The notes beneath the pieces are model-generated. The model saw only the letters and a list, made by a program, of their open reading frames with translations. It ran no database searches and was not told the origin of the DNA. Made by a program: the position numbers and the translations under genes. From Hufsiella arboris (GTDB lineage Bacteria; Bacteroidota; Bacteroidia; Sphingobacteriales; Sphingobacteriaceae), in assembly GCF_009834875.1 (NCBI RefSeq), contig NZ_WVHT01000001.1, forward strand, positions 744,001-808,000: DNA of 64,000 nucleotides. Direction: 5' to 3'. Positions 1 to 8,209 of this stretch are shown here, one piece after another; position 1 is the first letter of the stretch, and each line of letters begins with the position of its first letter.

Positions 1-196
1 AAAACGGCTTCCAAATTTTTAAGCTTTCATTCATCAGACGCAGCGTTTTTCACAACGTTGCACCGCCATAAAAATACTTGAAATAACGGATACGGTAAGC
101 AGTGGAACTGCGTAGAGTTGATAGTTTCGTTTGCATATTTCAGGCTATTAGCTACAATGTACCTGTCTTAACTTAATAAATTTTCCAGGTTGTTTT

Positions 197-290
197 GGGC
201 GTTGCCTGCGGCCCGGGCTTTTCGTTGCAATCTTTTCCGCCCTCCGGGACGAAAAAGGATTTTCACTGCAATCCCTAACGCGGGCCGAAC
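197..290. repeat. Palindromic intergenic repeat (REP-like)
   Basis: The ends pair: GCGTT at 199-203 with AACGC at 277-281, and CGGCCCG at 209-215 with CGGGCCG at 281-287. Between them lies an imperfect hairpin (about 230-259) flanked by two near-direct repeats ending in TGCAATC (221-231 and 261-272). The layout resembles a GC-rich palindromic intergenic element that I recall from many Bacteroidota genomes; that resemblance is from memory and was not searched. No coding sequence overlaps it. Confidence 0.6.
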
Positions 291-351
291 CAATTGGCGG
301 CGGTTTCCGTGAGACGTCCGTTCATCGAAAACCGATAAAAACGGCTACCGG

Positions 352-496
352 CCAATGTCATTAAGTAAAGCAAATTACGGTCGGGCTTAGGTGCTCGAAG
401 TCCTGTAATTTGCTTGCTTCGTTTTAAAAAATGTCGCATTTCGAGTGCCTCAATGTGACATTTTTATTGGGTATTCTCTTTACTTAATGACATTGG
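352..496. mobile_element. MITE-like inverted-repeat element with internal hairpins
   Basis: A perfect 19-bp terminal inverted repeat (CCAATGTCATTAAGTAAAG at 352-370, its reverse complement at 478-496) encloses 107 bp without coding capacity. Inside are two further hairpins: 370-378 with 405-413, and about 426-439 with 452-465 (one mismatch). The sequence TACCGGCC occurs at 346-353 and again at 499-506, which would fit an 8-bp target duplication. Together this suggests a non-autonomous transposable element; a transcribed structured RNA is the alternative. Confidence 0.5.
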
Positions 497-689
497 GATA
501 CCGGCCTGGTGCGCAATGCCCGGAGGCGTATAAGTTGATAGCCGGACCGGCGGCAAATAGCAACAGCATCTGTTCGTTTTCAAAAGGTTGACGTTCGTTG
601 GTTAACGGTTCATAGATGATTCATGCTGATAATCATATCTTGCAGGAGTATATGATTCCAGGTCTATTTAAGTAACTATAAAAAATGCA

Positions 690-725
690 GGCTTTTCGTT
701 TTTTCACCCCGCATTTTCACTGCAA
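690..725. repeat. Decayed partial copy of the 197-290 repeat
   Basis: Two blocks of the upstream repeat recur in the same order with the centre shortened: GGCTTTTCGTT (216-226 and 690-700) and ATTTTCACTGCAA (259-271 and 713-725). The palindromic outer arms are missing. It lies about 75 bp before the amidohydrolase start and may be a degraded copy. Confidence 0.35.
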
Positions 726-799
726 AAGTTTATAAAATTCTCGTTACCGGATTTTCCCAACGAAAAATCGCTCTATATTTAATCTTTTATAATTAGCGA

Positions 800-3700
800 A
801 TGAAAAAACTGTTACTCATCTTGTTTTTGTCAGGGTGTTTTCTGGAAAACCATGCCCAGGAAACATTTCCCGTTAACGGATCATACGATATCCGTCCCGG
901 ATTATTTGCATTTACTAATGCAACGATCGTAATTAACGCCGATCAAACTATTCAAAACGGCACTTTATTAATTAAAGACGGCGTTATTGAATCGGTAGGA
1001 ACGCAGGTTACTGTACCGAAAGGTTATGTTTCGGTCGACTTAAAAGGTAAATATATTTACCCCTCGTTGATTGACGCGTTCAGCACCTACGGCATGCCCG
1101 AAGCGCCACGGCAAGCTTTCAACGCCGGAGGCGGCCGCACCGTGCGTCAGCAGGTTTTCACAACTACAAAACCCGGCGCTTACGCATGGAATGAAGCCAT
1201 CAGGCCGGAAATGAACGCTAAAGCCGTTTTCAGCGTGAACCAAAAGTCTGCTGAAGATTTCAAGAAGAACGGTTTTGGTATAGTGCAAACGTTGATCAGG
1301 GACGGGATTGCACGCGGCAGTTCGATGGTAGTTTCACTTGTTGATGATGCAGCACAGAAAGTAGTTTTAAAAGATGAGGCCGGAGCTCAGTACTCATTCA
1401 GCAAAGGCACCGCGGCGACAAATTATCCCTCATCACTTATGGGGTCGATCGCTTTGTTACGCCAAACCTATTATGATGCTCAATGGTATAAATCGCAGAA
1501 CAAGGAATACAATATCTCGCTTGCAGAATTTAATCGTCTCCAAAATCTGCCGCAGTTTTTCGAAACCGGGGACGTACTGAATGTTTTACGCGCAGATAAA
1601 ATTGGCGATGAGTTTGCCAAACAATATGTTTTCAAAACGGATGGAAAAGAATATCAGCGCATTGACGCTGTTAAGGCAACGGGCGGTAGTTTTATCATCC
1701 CTGTAAGCTTTCCAAAGCCTTACGACGTCGAAGATCCTTATGATGCACGGGATATTAGTTATAGCCAGTTAAAAGATTGGGATCTGGCCCCGACCAACCC
1801 GGCGGTATTGGAAAAGGCAGGCGTAAAATTCGCTATCACTTCCTATGGATTGGACAAACCCGCAGATTTTTGGACGAACATACGTACGGCGATCGAAAAC
1901 GGGCTGAGCGAGAAACAAGCGCTGAAATCACTCACAGAAACGCCGGCCGAACTCCTCGGAATATCATCTAAAACCGGTAGCCTGGCAAAAGGAAAAAATG
2001 CCGATTTCATTATAACCTCAGGCAATCTGTTTAAAAAAGAAACGATTATTTATGAGAACTGGATCGATGGTAAGCAGTATGTCGCGAACAAAATGGATGT
2101 CCGCGACTTACGTGGCAACTATGCGCTCAATATTGACGGCACATCTAACCTAACGTTAAAAATTGCAGGATCAGCGTCAAGTTATGAAGTTACGGTTGAA
2201 CGGGCTGCCGATAGCGCGAAGGCCAAAGCAAACTTCTCACGCAGCGGCGATATGGTGAGCATGAACTTCGATCTGAAAAAGACCCCGCCTGTTTCAGTTC
2301 GTTTAAGCGGAGCCATTACATCATTAAATCCGGTTACGATTAAAGGCGATGCTGTTTTCGCTGATGGCAGTTCCGGCAAATGGGCGGCAATATTTAAGCA
2401 GGCTATCAGCGAGTCCGCAAAACCGGAGCTTGCCAAGGCCAGCGTTACTCACGGACCTGTTATTTATCCGTTTACCGCTAACGGTTACAGCGCTGCTCCT
2501 AAGCAAGAGGCCATCCTTTTCAAAAATGCCACGGTGTGGACTAATGAAAAGGATGGAATTCTGCAAAATGCCGACGTATTGATCGAAGGCGGAAAAATCA
2601 AAGCCGTAGGCAAGAACCTTTCTGCCGGAAACGCGAAGGTGATCGACGCAACCGGCAAGCACTTATCACCGGGGATCGTGGATGAACACTCGCACATTGC
2701 GGCAACCGGAGGCATCAACGAAGGAACCCAGGCCGTCTCAGCTGAAGTTCGGATAGCAGATGTTCTGAATTCGGATGACATTAATATTTACCGGCAACTT
2801 GCAGGAGGAGTTACTACTTCACACATTCTGCATGGCTCCGCTAACCCTATTGGAGGCCAAACGCAACTGATCAAACTTAGATGGGGCAAAACACCTGAAC
2901 AGTTAAAATTTGAAGGAAGCGATGGTTTTATCAAATTCGCTTTGGGCGAAAATGTGAAGCAAAGCAATTCCGGTGCTTTCATTACCGGACCAATGCGTTT
3001 CCCGCAAACACGTATGGGCGTGGAGCAAGTTTACATCGATGAATTTACCCGGGCCAAAGAGTATAAAGCCGCGCGTTCTGTAAAAGGAAATACGGTAAGA
3101 AGAGACCTGGAACTTGATGCAATCGCCGAGATTCTGGACAAAAAACGATTCATAACCTGCCATTCTTACGTACAGTCTGAAATCAATATGCTGATGCATG
3201 TTGCCGATTCGATGGGTTTCAAAATCAACACATTTACTCACATTTTGGAAGGCTATAAGCTGGCCGATAAGATGAAAGAACACCATATAGCGGGATCAAC
3301 ATTTTCCGATTGGTGGGCTTACAAAATGGAGGTCGCCGAAGCAATTCCTTATAATGGAAAGCTAATGCATGAAGTTGGCGTATTAACCGGATTTAATTCA
3401 GATGATGCCGAGATGGCGCGGCGTCTTAACCAGGAAGCCGCAAAAGCAGTTACTTACGGAAACCTTTCACAGGAAGACGCGCTGAAGCTGGTAACATTGA
3501 ACCCGGCAAAAATGCTGCACGTAGACAACCGGATTGGAAGTATCAAAGCAGGAAAAGACGCCGACCTTGTTCTCTGGTCAGACAATCCTCTATCCATCTA
3601 TGCAAAAGCCGAAAAAACTTTCGTAGATGGAATCGCATACTGGGACATTGATGAAAATGCAATAAGAGAAAAGGATATGAAGGCCGAAGAAGGCCGGATC

Positions 3701-3823
3701 ATTCAGCGCATGCTCGAAGCCAAAGGCAACGGATCCGCGGCTCAGCGTCCGGCATTTCAACGACCGAGATTATATGAATGTGAAACATTGGAAGAAGATG
3801 CTTTTAAGGATTTCACTAAGTAA
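800..3823 (+). CDS. Exported double amidohydrolase (imidazolonepropionase-like)
   Basis: A 1007-residue amidohydrolase-superfamily protein with an N-terminal export signal; LSGC at residues 10-13 also fits a lipobox. It contains two amidohydrolase modules. The first (about 30-430) keeps the beta-sandwich and the C-terminal GSLAKGKNADFI motif but has no HxH metal site after its YPSLID strand. The second (about 570-980) is canonical, with H630 and H632, H788, H814 and D868 in the expected positions, so catalysis should reside there. Substrate is unknown; a periplasmic hydrolase of cyclic amides or a peptidase-like activity is inferred. The next gene follows after 11 bp and is probably co-transcribed. 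Confidence 0.85.
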   Translation: MKKLLLILFLSGCFLENHAQETFPVNGSYDIRPGLFAFTNATIVINADQTIQNGTLLIKDGVIESVGTQVTVPKGYVSVDLKGKYIYPSLIDAFSTYGMPEAPRQAFNAGGGRTVRQQVFTTTKPGAYAWNEAIRPEMNAKAVFSVNQKSAEDFKKNGFGIVQTLIRDGIARGSSMVVSLVDDAAQKVVLKDEAGAQYSFSKGTAATNYPSSLMGSIALLRQTYYDAQWYKSQNKEYNISLAEFNRLQNLPQFFETGDVLNVLRADKIGDEFAKQYVFKTDGKEYQRIDAVKATGGSFIIPVSFPKPYDVEDPYDARDISYSQLKDWDLAPTNPAVLEKAGVKFAITSYGLDKPADFWTNIRTAIENGLSEKQALKSLTETPAELLGISSKTGSLAKGKNADFIITSGNLFKKETIIYENWIDGKQYVANKMDVRDLRGNYALNIDGTSNLTLKIAGSASSYEVTVERAADSAKAKANFSRSGDMVSMNFDLKKTPPVSVRLSGAITSLNPVTIKGDAVFADGSSGKWAAIFKQAISESAKPELAKASVTHGPVIYPFTANGYSAAPKQEAILFKNATVWTNEKDGILQNADVLIEGGKIKAVGKNLSAGNAKVIDATGKHLSPGIVDEHSHIAATGGINEGTQAVSAEVRIADVLNSDDINIYRQLAGGVTTSHILHGSANPIGGQTQLIKLRWGKTPEQLKFEGSDGFIKFALGENVKQSNSGAFITGPMRFPQTRMGVEQVYIDEFTRAKEYKAARSVKGNTVRRDLELDAIAEILDKKRFITCHSYVQSEINMLMHVADSMGFKINTFTHILEGYKLADKMKEHHIAGSTFSDWWAYKMEVAEAIPYNGKLMHEVGVLTGFNSDDAEMARRLNQEAAKAVTYGNLSQEDALKLVTLNPAKMLHVDNRIGSIKAGKDADLVLWSDNPLSIYAKAEKTFVDGIAYWDIDENAIREKDMKAEEGRIIQRMLEAKGNGSAAQRPAFQRPRLYECETLEEDAFKDFTK

Positions 3824-3834
3824 CCCGAACCAAC

Positions 3835-5136
3835 ATGAAAAAAATTATAGTTAACTTTTTGTCTGCCTTACTTCCGGCATTAGCGTTCGGACAGGCGAAT
3901 ATCGTACCCGCAAAGTCACAAACGGCTCCTGTCATTATCAACGGAGCGACTATACATACCGGTAATAACCAGGTAATCAATAACGGATATTTAATTCTTG
4001 CTCAAGGGAAAATAACAGCTATGGGTGAGGGCAGTGCTCCTGTTACAACCGGCGCTGAAATAATCAACGCACAGGGAAAACACGTTTATCCGGGTTTTAT
4101 TTGCCCCCTGACTGACCTTGGCCTGGTGGAATTTGAAGCTGTAAAAGCCAGTGTCGACAATGAAGAAACAGGAGATTTAAATACACATGTCCGTTCGATC
4201 GTAGCCTACAATACAGATTCGAAAGTTATTCCAACCGTACGATCAAACGGCGTTTTGATGGCGCAAATCACACCTGAAGGCGGTCTGATTTCGGGGCAAT
4301 CATCTGTTGTAGTCTTGGATGCCTGGAACTGGCAGGACGCAGCTTACAAAACAGACATTGCCATGCATGTAAACTGGCCGGTGATAGCACAGCAAAGATT
4401 CGGGCAGACTTCAGGTCCCCAGTTTTTAGAATTGCAAAAAGATCGCATTCAAAAATCGATCGATGTATTGAACGAGTTGTTTTCCCAGGCAAAAGGTTAC
4501 AGCGAGCTGGCCAAACCGGCAGTTATTAACACCCGTTTTGAGGCTATGAAAGGCCTGTTTGATGGAAATAAAAAACTGTTTATTGAAGCAAACAAGGCGA
4601 AAGACATTCTACAGGCAATAAATTTTTCAAAAAAATACAATGTTAAAGCTGTGATCACAGGCGGCGCCGAGTCATACCTGGTTGCCGATGCACTAAAAGA
4701 TAATAACATTCCCGTTATTTTACGTGAGACGCAAACGTTGCCGGATAAAGAGGATGACGACGTCTACCTTCCATACAAACTTCCTGGCTTATTACAAAAA
4801 GCGGGTGTTACTTATGGTTTAACCGGAATTGGTTTCTGGCGGCAACGTAATCTTCCTTTCGAAGCCGGCAACGCCGTTCCTTATGGGTTGACAAAAGAGC
4901 AAGCTCTTTCGATGATCACCTTAAATAACGCGAAAATCCTGGGTATCGATAAAACTACGGGAAGCCTGGAAGTTGGAAAAGATGCAACTCTTTTTATTTC
5001 TAAAGGCGATGCGCTGGATATGCTTACATTAAACGTTGAAGAGGCTTTTATTCAGGGTAGAAAGATCAATCTTGACAATCTTCACAAACAGCTTTATAAA
5101 CGATACGCTGACAAGTACGGAGTTAAAGCAGAATAA
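3835..5136 (+). CDS. Exported amidohydrolase-like protein lacking the HxH site
   Basis: 433 residues with a signal peptide (KKIIVNFLSALLPALAFGQ). The fold signature is amidohydrolase: an N-terminal beta strand with NGYLILAQGKI, a YPGF turn where HxH normally follows, and the C-terminal GSLEVGKDATLFI strand. The HxH pair is replaced by ICPLTD, so it is probably not a standard metallo-hydrolase. It most resembles the first, degenerate half of the preceding protein and lies 11 bp behind it. The two may form a complex, with this one structural or substrate-binding; that is inference. Confidence 0.8.
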   Translation: MKKIIVNFLSALLPALAFGQANIVPAKSQTAPVIINGATIHTGNNQVINNGYLILAQGKITAMGEGSAPVTTGAEIINAQGKHVYPGFICPLTDLGLVEFEAVKASVDNEETGDLNTHVRSIVAYNTDSKVIPTVRSNGVLMAQITPEGGLISGQSSVVVLDAWNWQDAAYKTDIAMHVNWPVIAQQRFGQTSGPQFLELQKDRIQKSIDVLNELFSQAKGYSELAKPAVINTRFEAMKGLFDGNKKLFIEANKAKDILQAINFSKKYNVKAVITGGAESYLVADALKDNNIPVILRETQTLPDKEDDDVYLPYKLPGLLQKAGVTYGLTGIGFWRQRNLPFEAGNAVPYGLTKEQALSMITLNNAKILGIDKTTGSLEVGKDATLFISKGDALDMLTLNVEEAFIQGRKINLDNLHKQLYKRYADKYGVKAE

Positions 5137-5156
5137 ACTTAAATTTCGATAAAAGG

Positions 5157-5189
5157 AAAACGGCATGGTTATTTATCATGCCGTTTTTG
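5157..5189. terminator. Bidirectional intrinsic terminator
   Basis: The stem AAAACGGCATG / CATGCCGTTTTT with a 9-nt loop has A- and T-runs on its two sides. It lies between the convergent amidohydrolase and DUF1634 genes and would serve both. Confidence 0.8.
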
Positions 5190-5198
5190 CTTAGTGTC

Positions 5199-5588
5199 TT
5201 ATCCGGCAAGCCCGCTTAACATACTAAATGCAATAATACCAAGGACGATAAATGTTATAACAACATATAGGTAATCCTTTTCAAGAACAAAGCCGACGAT
5301 AGAAAAAATAATTCTTGCGATTGGAGTTGCAATCAGCACCAGCACTCCCAGCTGAATAATTGCCGTGCTTTGTAATTTAAAAACCTCCGTAAAAATCGAC
5401 TTAATATTTTTGAGGTCTTTTGGCTCTCCGGAGAAAGTATGATAATGAGGTTCGGCCCTGCCATGTTGAAATAGATATAAAATGCCGCCAATGAGCACGA
5501 CAGTTGCAGCTATCAAAACCCCGATCCGAAGGAGTGAACCCATTATCGTTTCCAGGTCGGAATCTTTAACATGCTGACCTTGCTTCAT
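5199..5588 (-). CDS. DUF1634 membrane protein
   Basis: 129 residues with three predicted membrane helices (about 20-40, 70-90, 100-127), the first within SLLRIGVLIAATVVLIGGIL. The pattern matches DUF1634, a family usually encoded next to TauE/SafE permeases. Here its start overlaps the stop of the permease gene by 4 bp (ATGA), so the two are translationally coupled. It is probably an accessory subunit of that permease in the inner membrane. Molecular function is unknown. Confidence 0.8.
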   Translation of the reverse strand: MKQGQHVKDSDLETIMGSLLRIGVLIAATVVLIGGILYLFQHGRAEPHYHTFSGEPKDLKNIKSIFTEVFKLQSTAIIQLGVLVLIATPIARIIFSIVGFVLEKDYLYVVITFIVLGIIAFSMLSGLAG

Positions 5589-6418
5589 ATTTTCCCGTTT
5601 AACCCGTTGTATATCATCTGAATTGCCAAAAAAGTAATCACGATGGCAAATACAACACGAAGCGATTTCGTCTGCGCTTTCACCAAAATTTTAGATCCGG
5701 CAAATGCACCGGCCAAAACGCCCAGCATTACCGGCATCGCCAAACCAGGATCAATATATCCCCGTTCGAAATAAACGCCCGCGCTGGCCGCCGCGGTAAC
5801 GCCTATCATGAAATTGCTGGTTGTGGTTGAAACTTTAAAGGGCAGTTTCATGATGTTGTCCATTGCCAGCACTTTTAGTGCACCGGATCCTATGCCGAGC
5901 AACCCCGAAAGCACGCCTGCAATCATCATCATAAAAAAACCGCCAGGCACGTGCTGAACGGTATAATTTATTTCGCCAGCGGCAGTAGGATAGCTGCTGT
6001 TCAGTTTTAACAACGCCGCCAGCCTGTTAGGCTTGCTGGCGATTATCTCCGCATGTTTTTTAAAGGAAAGGGCAGCGGAAAGCACCAAAACCAATCCAAA
6101 TATTACGGCAATCATGTTAGTTTCGGCGTAGACTGCTATAAATGCCCCGATTACTGCGCCGACAGTGGTTGCGATCTCCAAAAACATACCAACCCGGATG
6201 TTTGAAATTCCTTCTTTCACGTAGGCGGCGGCTGATCCGGACGATGTAGCAATTACCGAAACCAATGATGCTCCGATTGCATAGTGGATATCAACCTTCA
6301 AAACCAATGTAAGTAATGGAATGATTATTACACCGCCGCCGAGGCCAGTTAAAGATCCGATCAAGCCTGCTAAAAAGGCGCCAAGAAGAATAATTAACGT
6401 GAGGACAAGAACACTCAT
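5585..6418 (-). CDS. TauE/SafE family permease
   Basis: 277 residues, almost entirely hydrophobic, with about eight membrane helices in two repeated halves. Each half has a glycine-rich segment typical of TauE/SafE exporters (LTGLGGGVIIIPLLTL near 24-39; LLGIGSGALKVLAM near 170-185). Family members export sulfite, sulfoacetate or other small organosulfur anions; the substrate cannot be read from sequence. It is upstream of, and coupled to, the DUF1634 gene. Confidence 0.85.
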   Translation of the reverse strand: MSVLVLTLIILLGAFLAGLIGSLTGLGGGVIIIPLLTLVLKVDIHYAIGASLVSVIATSSGSAAAYVKEGISNIRVGMFLEIATTVGAVIGAFIAVYAETNMIAVIFGLVLVLSAALSFKKHAEIIASKPNRLAALLKLNSSYPTAAGEINYTVQHVPGGFFMMMIAGVLSGLLGIGSGALKVLAMDNIMKLPFKVSTTTSNFMIGVTAAASAGVYFERGYIDPGLAMPVMLGVLAGAFAGSKILVKAQTKSLRVVFAIVITFLAIQMIYNGLNGKI

Positions 6419-6491
6419 CAGCGAAGGGTTTCCGCCAAATTTACTTTAATTCTTTTAGTCGCAATAACCTAGGTGATTTTTATAGAACTCT

Positions 6492-6956
6492 TTAAAACAG
6501 ATGTATCAAATATGCCATCAGCTTGTATGACAGGTAAGCGATAAAAATCAGAAACGCAATAGCAACAACCAGGACTGTTATGATAATGCCCGTTCCGCTA
6601 CCCTGATGTTTTCCTTCTATGTAATGCTCTTTAAGTAGGCGGATATTTTTGGTGTTTGCCTTGTATACAAAATCAAACAACTGGCCAATAAGCGGAATAG
6701 CTCCGATCGTCGCATCGAGCAAAACATTGAGGGTCATTAAAATGACTATTTTTCTACTGGCCCCATGCCTCGCCATGGTAAGAACCAGCAGGATGGAGAT
6801 CAGGAAACCGGAGATGTCTCCGGCTACAGGAATGAGGTTAAGAATTGGGTCGATGCCAAAACGAAAATTAGTTCCCGGGAGTCGGAATTCTTCATCCATC
6901 AATTTCGATGCGCGTTCTACCCAATAAAGCTTATTTTCGCTGACAGCTTGTTTCAT
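6492..6956 (-). CDS. DUF4112 membrane protein
   Basis: 154 residues. The N-terminal region contains the DUF4112 core (GTNFRFGIDPILNLIPVAGD, about 24-43) and helices near 45-60, 75-95 and 125-150. DUF4112 proteins are small inner-membrane proteins of unknown role. The start overlaps the stop of the upstream DUF2147 gene by 4 bp, indicating coupled translation. Confidence 0.8.
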   Translation of the reverse strand: MKQAVSENKLYWVERASKLMDEEFRLPGTNFRFGIDPILNLIPVAGDISGFLISILLVLTMARHGASRKIVILMTLNVLLDATIGAIPLIGQLFDFVYKANTKNIRLLKEHYIEGKHQGSGTGIIITVLVVAIAFLIFIAYLSYKLMAYLIHLF

Positions 6957-7447
6957 TTATTTGCAAAGTCCGGAAGATCTGGTGAAGTATAGCGGGAAAA
7001 TGCGATCGACTGCCCGATAAATTTGAAATGCCAGTATCCTTTTACTTTTAAAATTCCTTTGTCGGTAAAATATGCATACGAACTCCATTCCCGGCCGCTA
7101 ATAGCATCGTAGATTAATCCGTCATCCCATATATTGCCCTCAGGATCATATTTTAGGTTTCGAAGTACTTGCATTCCTGCAATTCGGCGTTTTCTAAGTT
7201 TAGGATCTGGATTTTGGTCATCTAAGCGCGTATTCATTGGCCGTGACGGATCATCCCTGTCATCGAACCAAACGATCTTTGCCTTGTATTCATCATCCTG
7301 TGGATCTTTATAAACTTGAACGATAAGGTTTTTTTTCTCAGAAATCCACCTGCCGAGTATACGATCCTCTCCCGACGTTTTTTGCGCCAGGCTGAGATTA
7401 ATGCTCAGCAAGCTTAATATAAAGGTAAGTGAGATTGCTGATGTCAT
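6953..7447 (-). CDS. DUF2147 secreted protein
   Basis: 164 residues with a Sec signal peptide (about 1-21, cleaved near SLAQ). The mature part follows the DUF2147 pattern: ILGRWISEKKNLIVQVYK at the start, then IVWFDDRDD and a conserved DGLIYDAISGREWSSYA segment forming a small beta barrel. These proteins are periplasmic or outer-membrane associated and of unknown function. First gene of a two-gene unit with the DUF4112 gene. Confidence 0.85.
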   Translation of the reverse strand: MTSAISLTFILSLLSINLSLAQKTSGEDRILGRWISEKKNLIVQVYKDPQDDEYKAKIVWFDDRDDPSRPMNTRLDDQNPDPKLRKRRIAGMQVLRNLKYDPEGNIWDDGLIYDAISGREWSSYAYFTDKGILKVKGYWHFKFIGQSIAFSRYTSPDLPDFANK

Positions 7448-7458
7448 TTTTGTGGTTA

Positions 7459-7489
7459 ATAAAAAAGGCCGTAGATAATTCTACGGCCT
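7459..7489 (-). terminator. Intrinsic terminator of the glycine-zipper gene
   Basis: The perfect 9-bp stem AGGCCGTAG / CTACGGCCT with loop ATAATT is followed on the minus strand by a run of T residues. It separates the glycine-zipper gene from the DUF2147 gene downstream. Confidence 0.8.
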
Positions 7490-7500
7490 AAGTATACTAA

Positions 7501-7965
7501 TTATTGTGCGCGGCCAGTCTTTTTATCTTTACTTCGTCCGATAAGGTAACCTGTACCTGCGCCTACCAAACCACCAACAATAGCTCCCCGGCCATCTTTT
7601 TTATCTACGGCAATACCAGTTATCGCACCGGCACCAGCACCAATAGCGGCGCCTTTAGCGGCAGAACTCCAGCCTTTTTTCTGTTGAGCAGGTTGATCAT
7701 TTGTGTACGACTGTGAATAACCTGCAACCCGGCTACCACCAGTACGCGATGATGCTCTCGCCCTTGCTGTGGCAATAGCCTGTGCACTATCTATTGAGCG
7801 TTGTCTTGCTTTAGCAGCAGCAACACTTGCTTCCGCTCTCTTAAAGCTATCTAATCTCATGCTGTCTTTTACTGCTTTTACAGCGGCCTGTCTGTCTTGT
7901 TCCCTGTTGTTATTACATGCAGCTAAAATTCCAACCGCTGCAATCACGCATAGTATCTTTTTCAT
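7501..7965 (-). CDS. Glycine-zipper lipoprotein
   Basis: The start at 7965 is preferred over an in-frame one 51 bp upstream because it opens a clean lipoprotein signal (MKKILCVIAAVGILAAC, lipid Cys17). The 155-residue product then has an Ala/Arg-rich helical stretch likely to form a coiled coil (about 20-75), a linker, and a glycine-zipper pair (GAAIGAGAGAITG and GAIVGGLVGAGTGYLIG, about 100-145) able to form a membrane hairpin. Such YMGG/Gly-zipper lipoproteins sit in the outer membrane; the exact role is unknown. Confidence 0.75.
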   Translation of the reverse strand: MKKILCVIAAVGILAACNNNREQDRQAAVKAVKDSMRLDSFKRAEASVAAAKARQRSIDSAQAIATARARASSRTGGSRVAGYSQSYTNDQPAQQKKGWSSAAKGAAIGAGAGAITGIAVDKKDGRGAIVGGLVGAGTGYLIGRSKDKKTGRAQ

Positions 7966-8162
7966 GATGTTTCTTTCTTTGTTATTCTGGTGTATAGAAA
8001 AAACAATGCCAAACACGGAAATGCTATGTCAAATGTGTTTTAACATTAAATAGCACATTTATACAGATTGGATTTTGAATATATTTCCAGACAGTTTTCC
8101 AGACTAAGCGACATCGTTCGCTTGTAATTACGATAAGAGGGTATCGTCACCATCTTATAAAC

Positions 8163-8190
8163 AAAAAAGGATGGAATTTATCCATCCTTT
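8163..8190 (-). terminator. Intrinsic terminator of the GH-A lipoprotein gene
   Basis: The 10-bp stem AAAGGATGGA / TCCATCCTTT with a 5-nt loop has a T-run on the minus strand, 20 bp after the stop of the glycosidase-like gene. The 150 bp between it and the glycine-zipper gene hold no other clear feature. Confidence 0.8.
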
Positions 8191-8209
8191 CAATTTGCCT
8201 CGGCAAAGC

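Noticed and set aside
2903-3286. 127-codon minus-strand frame inside the amidohydrolase gene
   Set aside because: It lies wholly opposite a well-supported coding sequence, has no family resemblance and no promoter.
8107-8125. Small hairpin AAGCGA/TTCGCTT upstream of the glycine-zipper gene's 5' side
   Set aside because: Short arms, no T-run and no link to a promoter or gene end.
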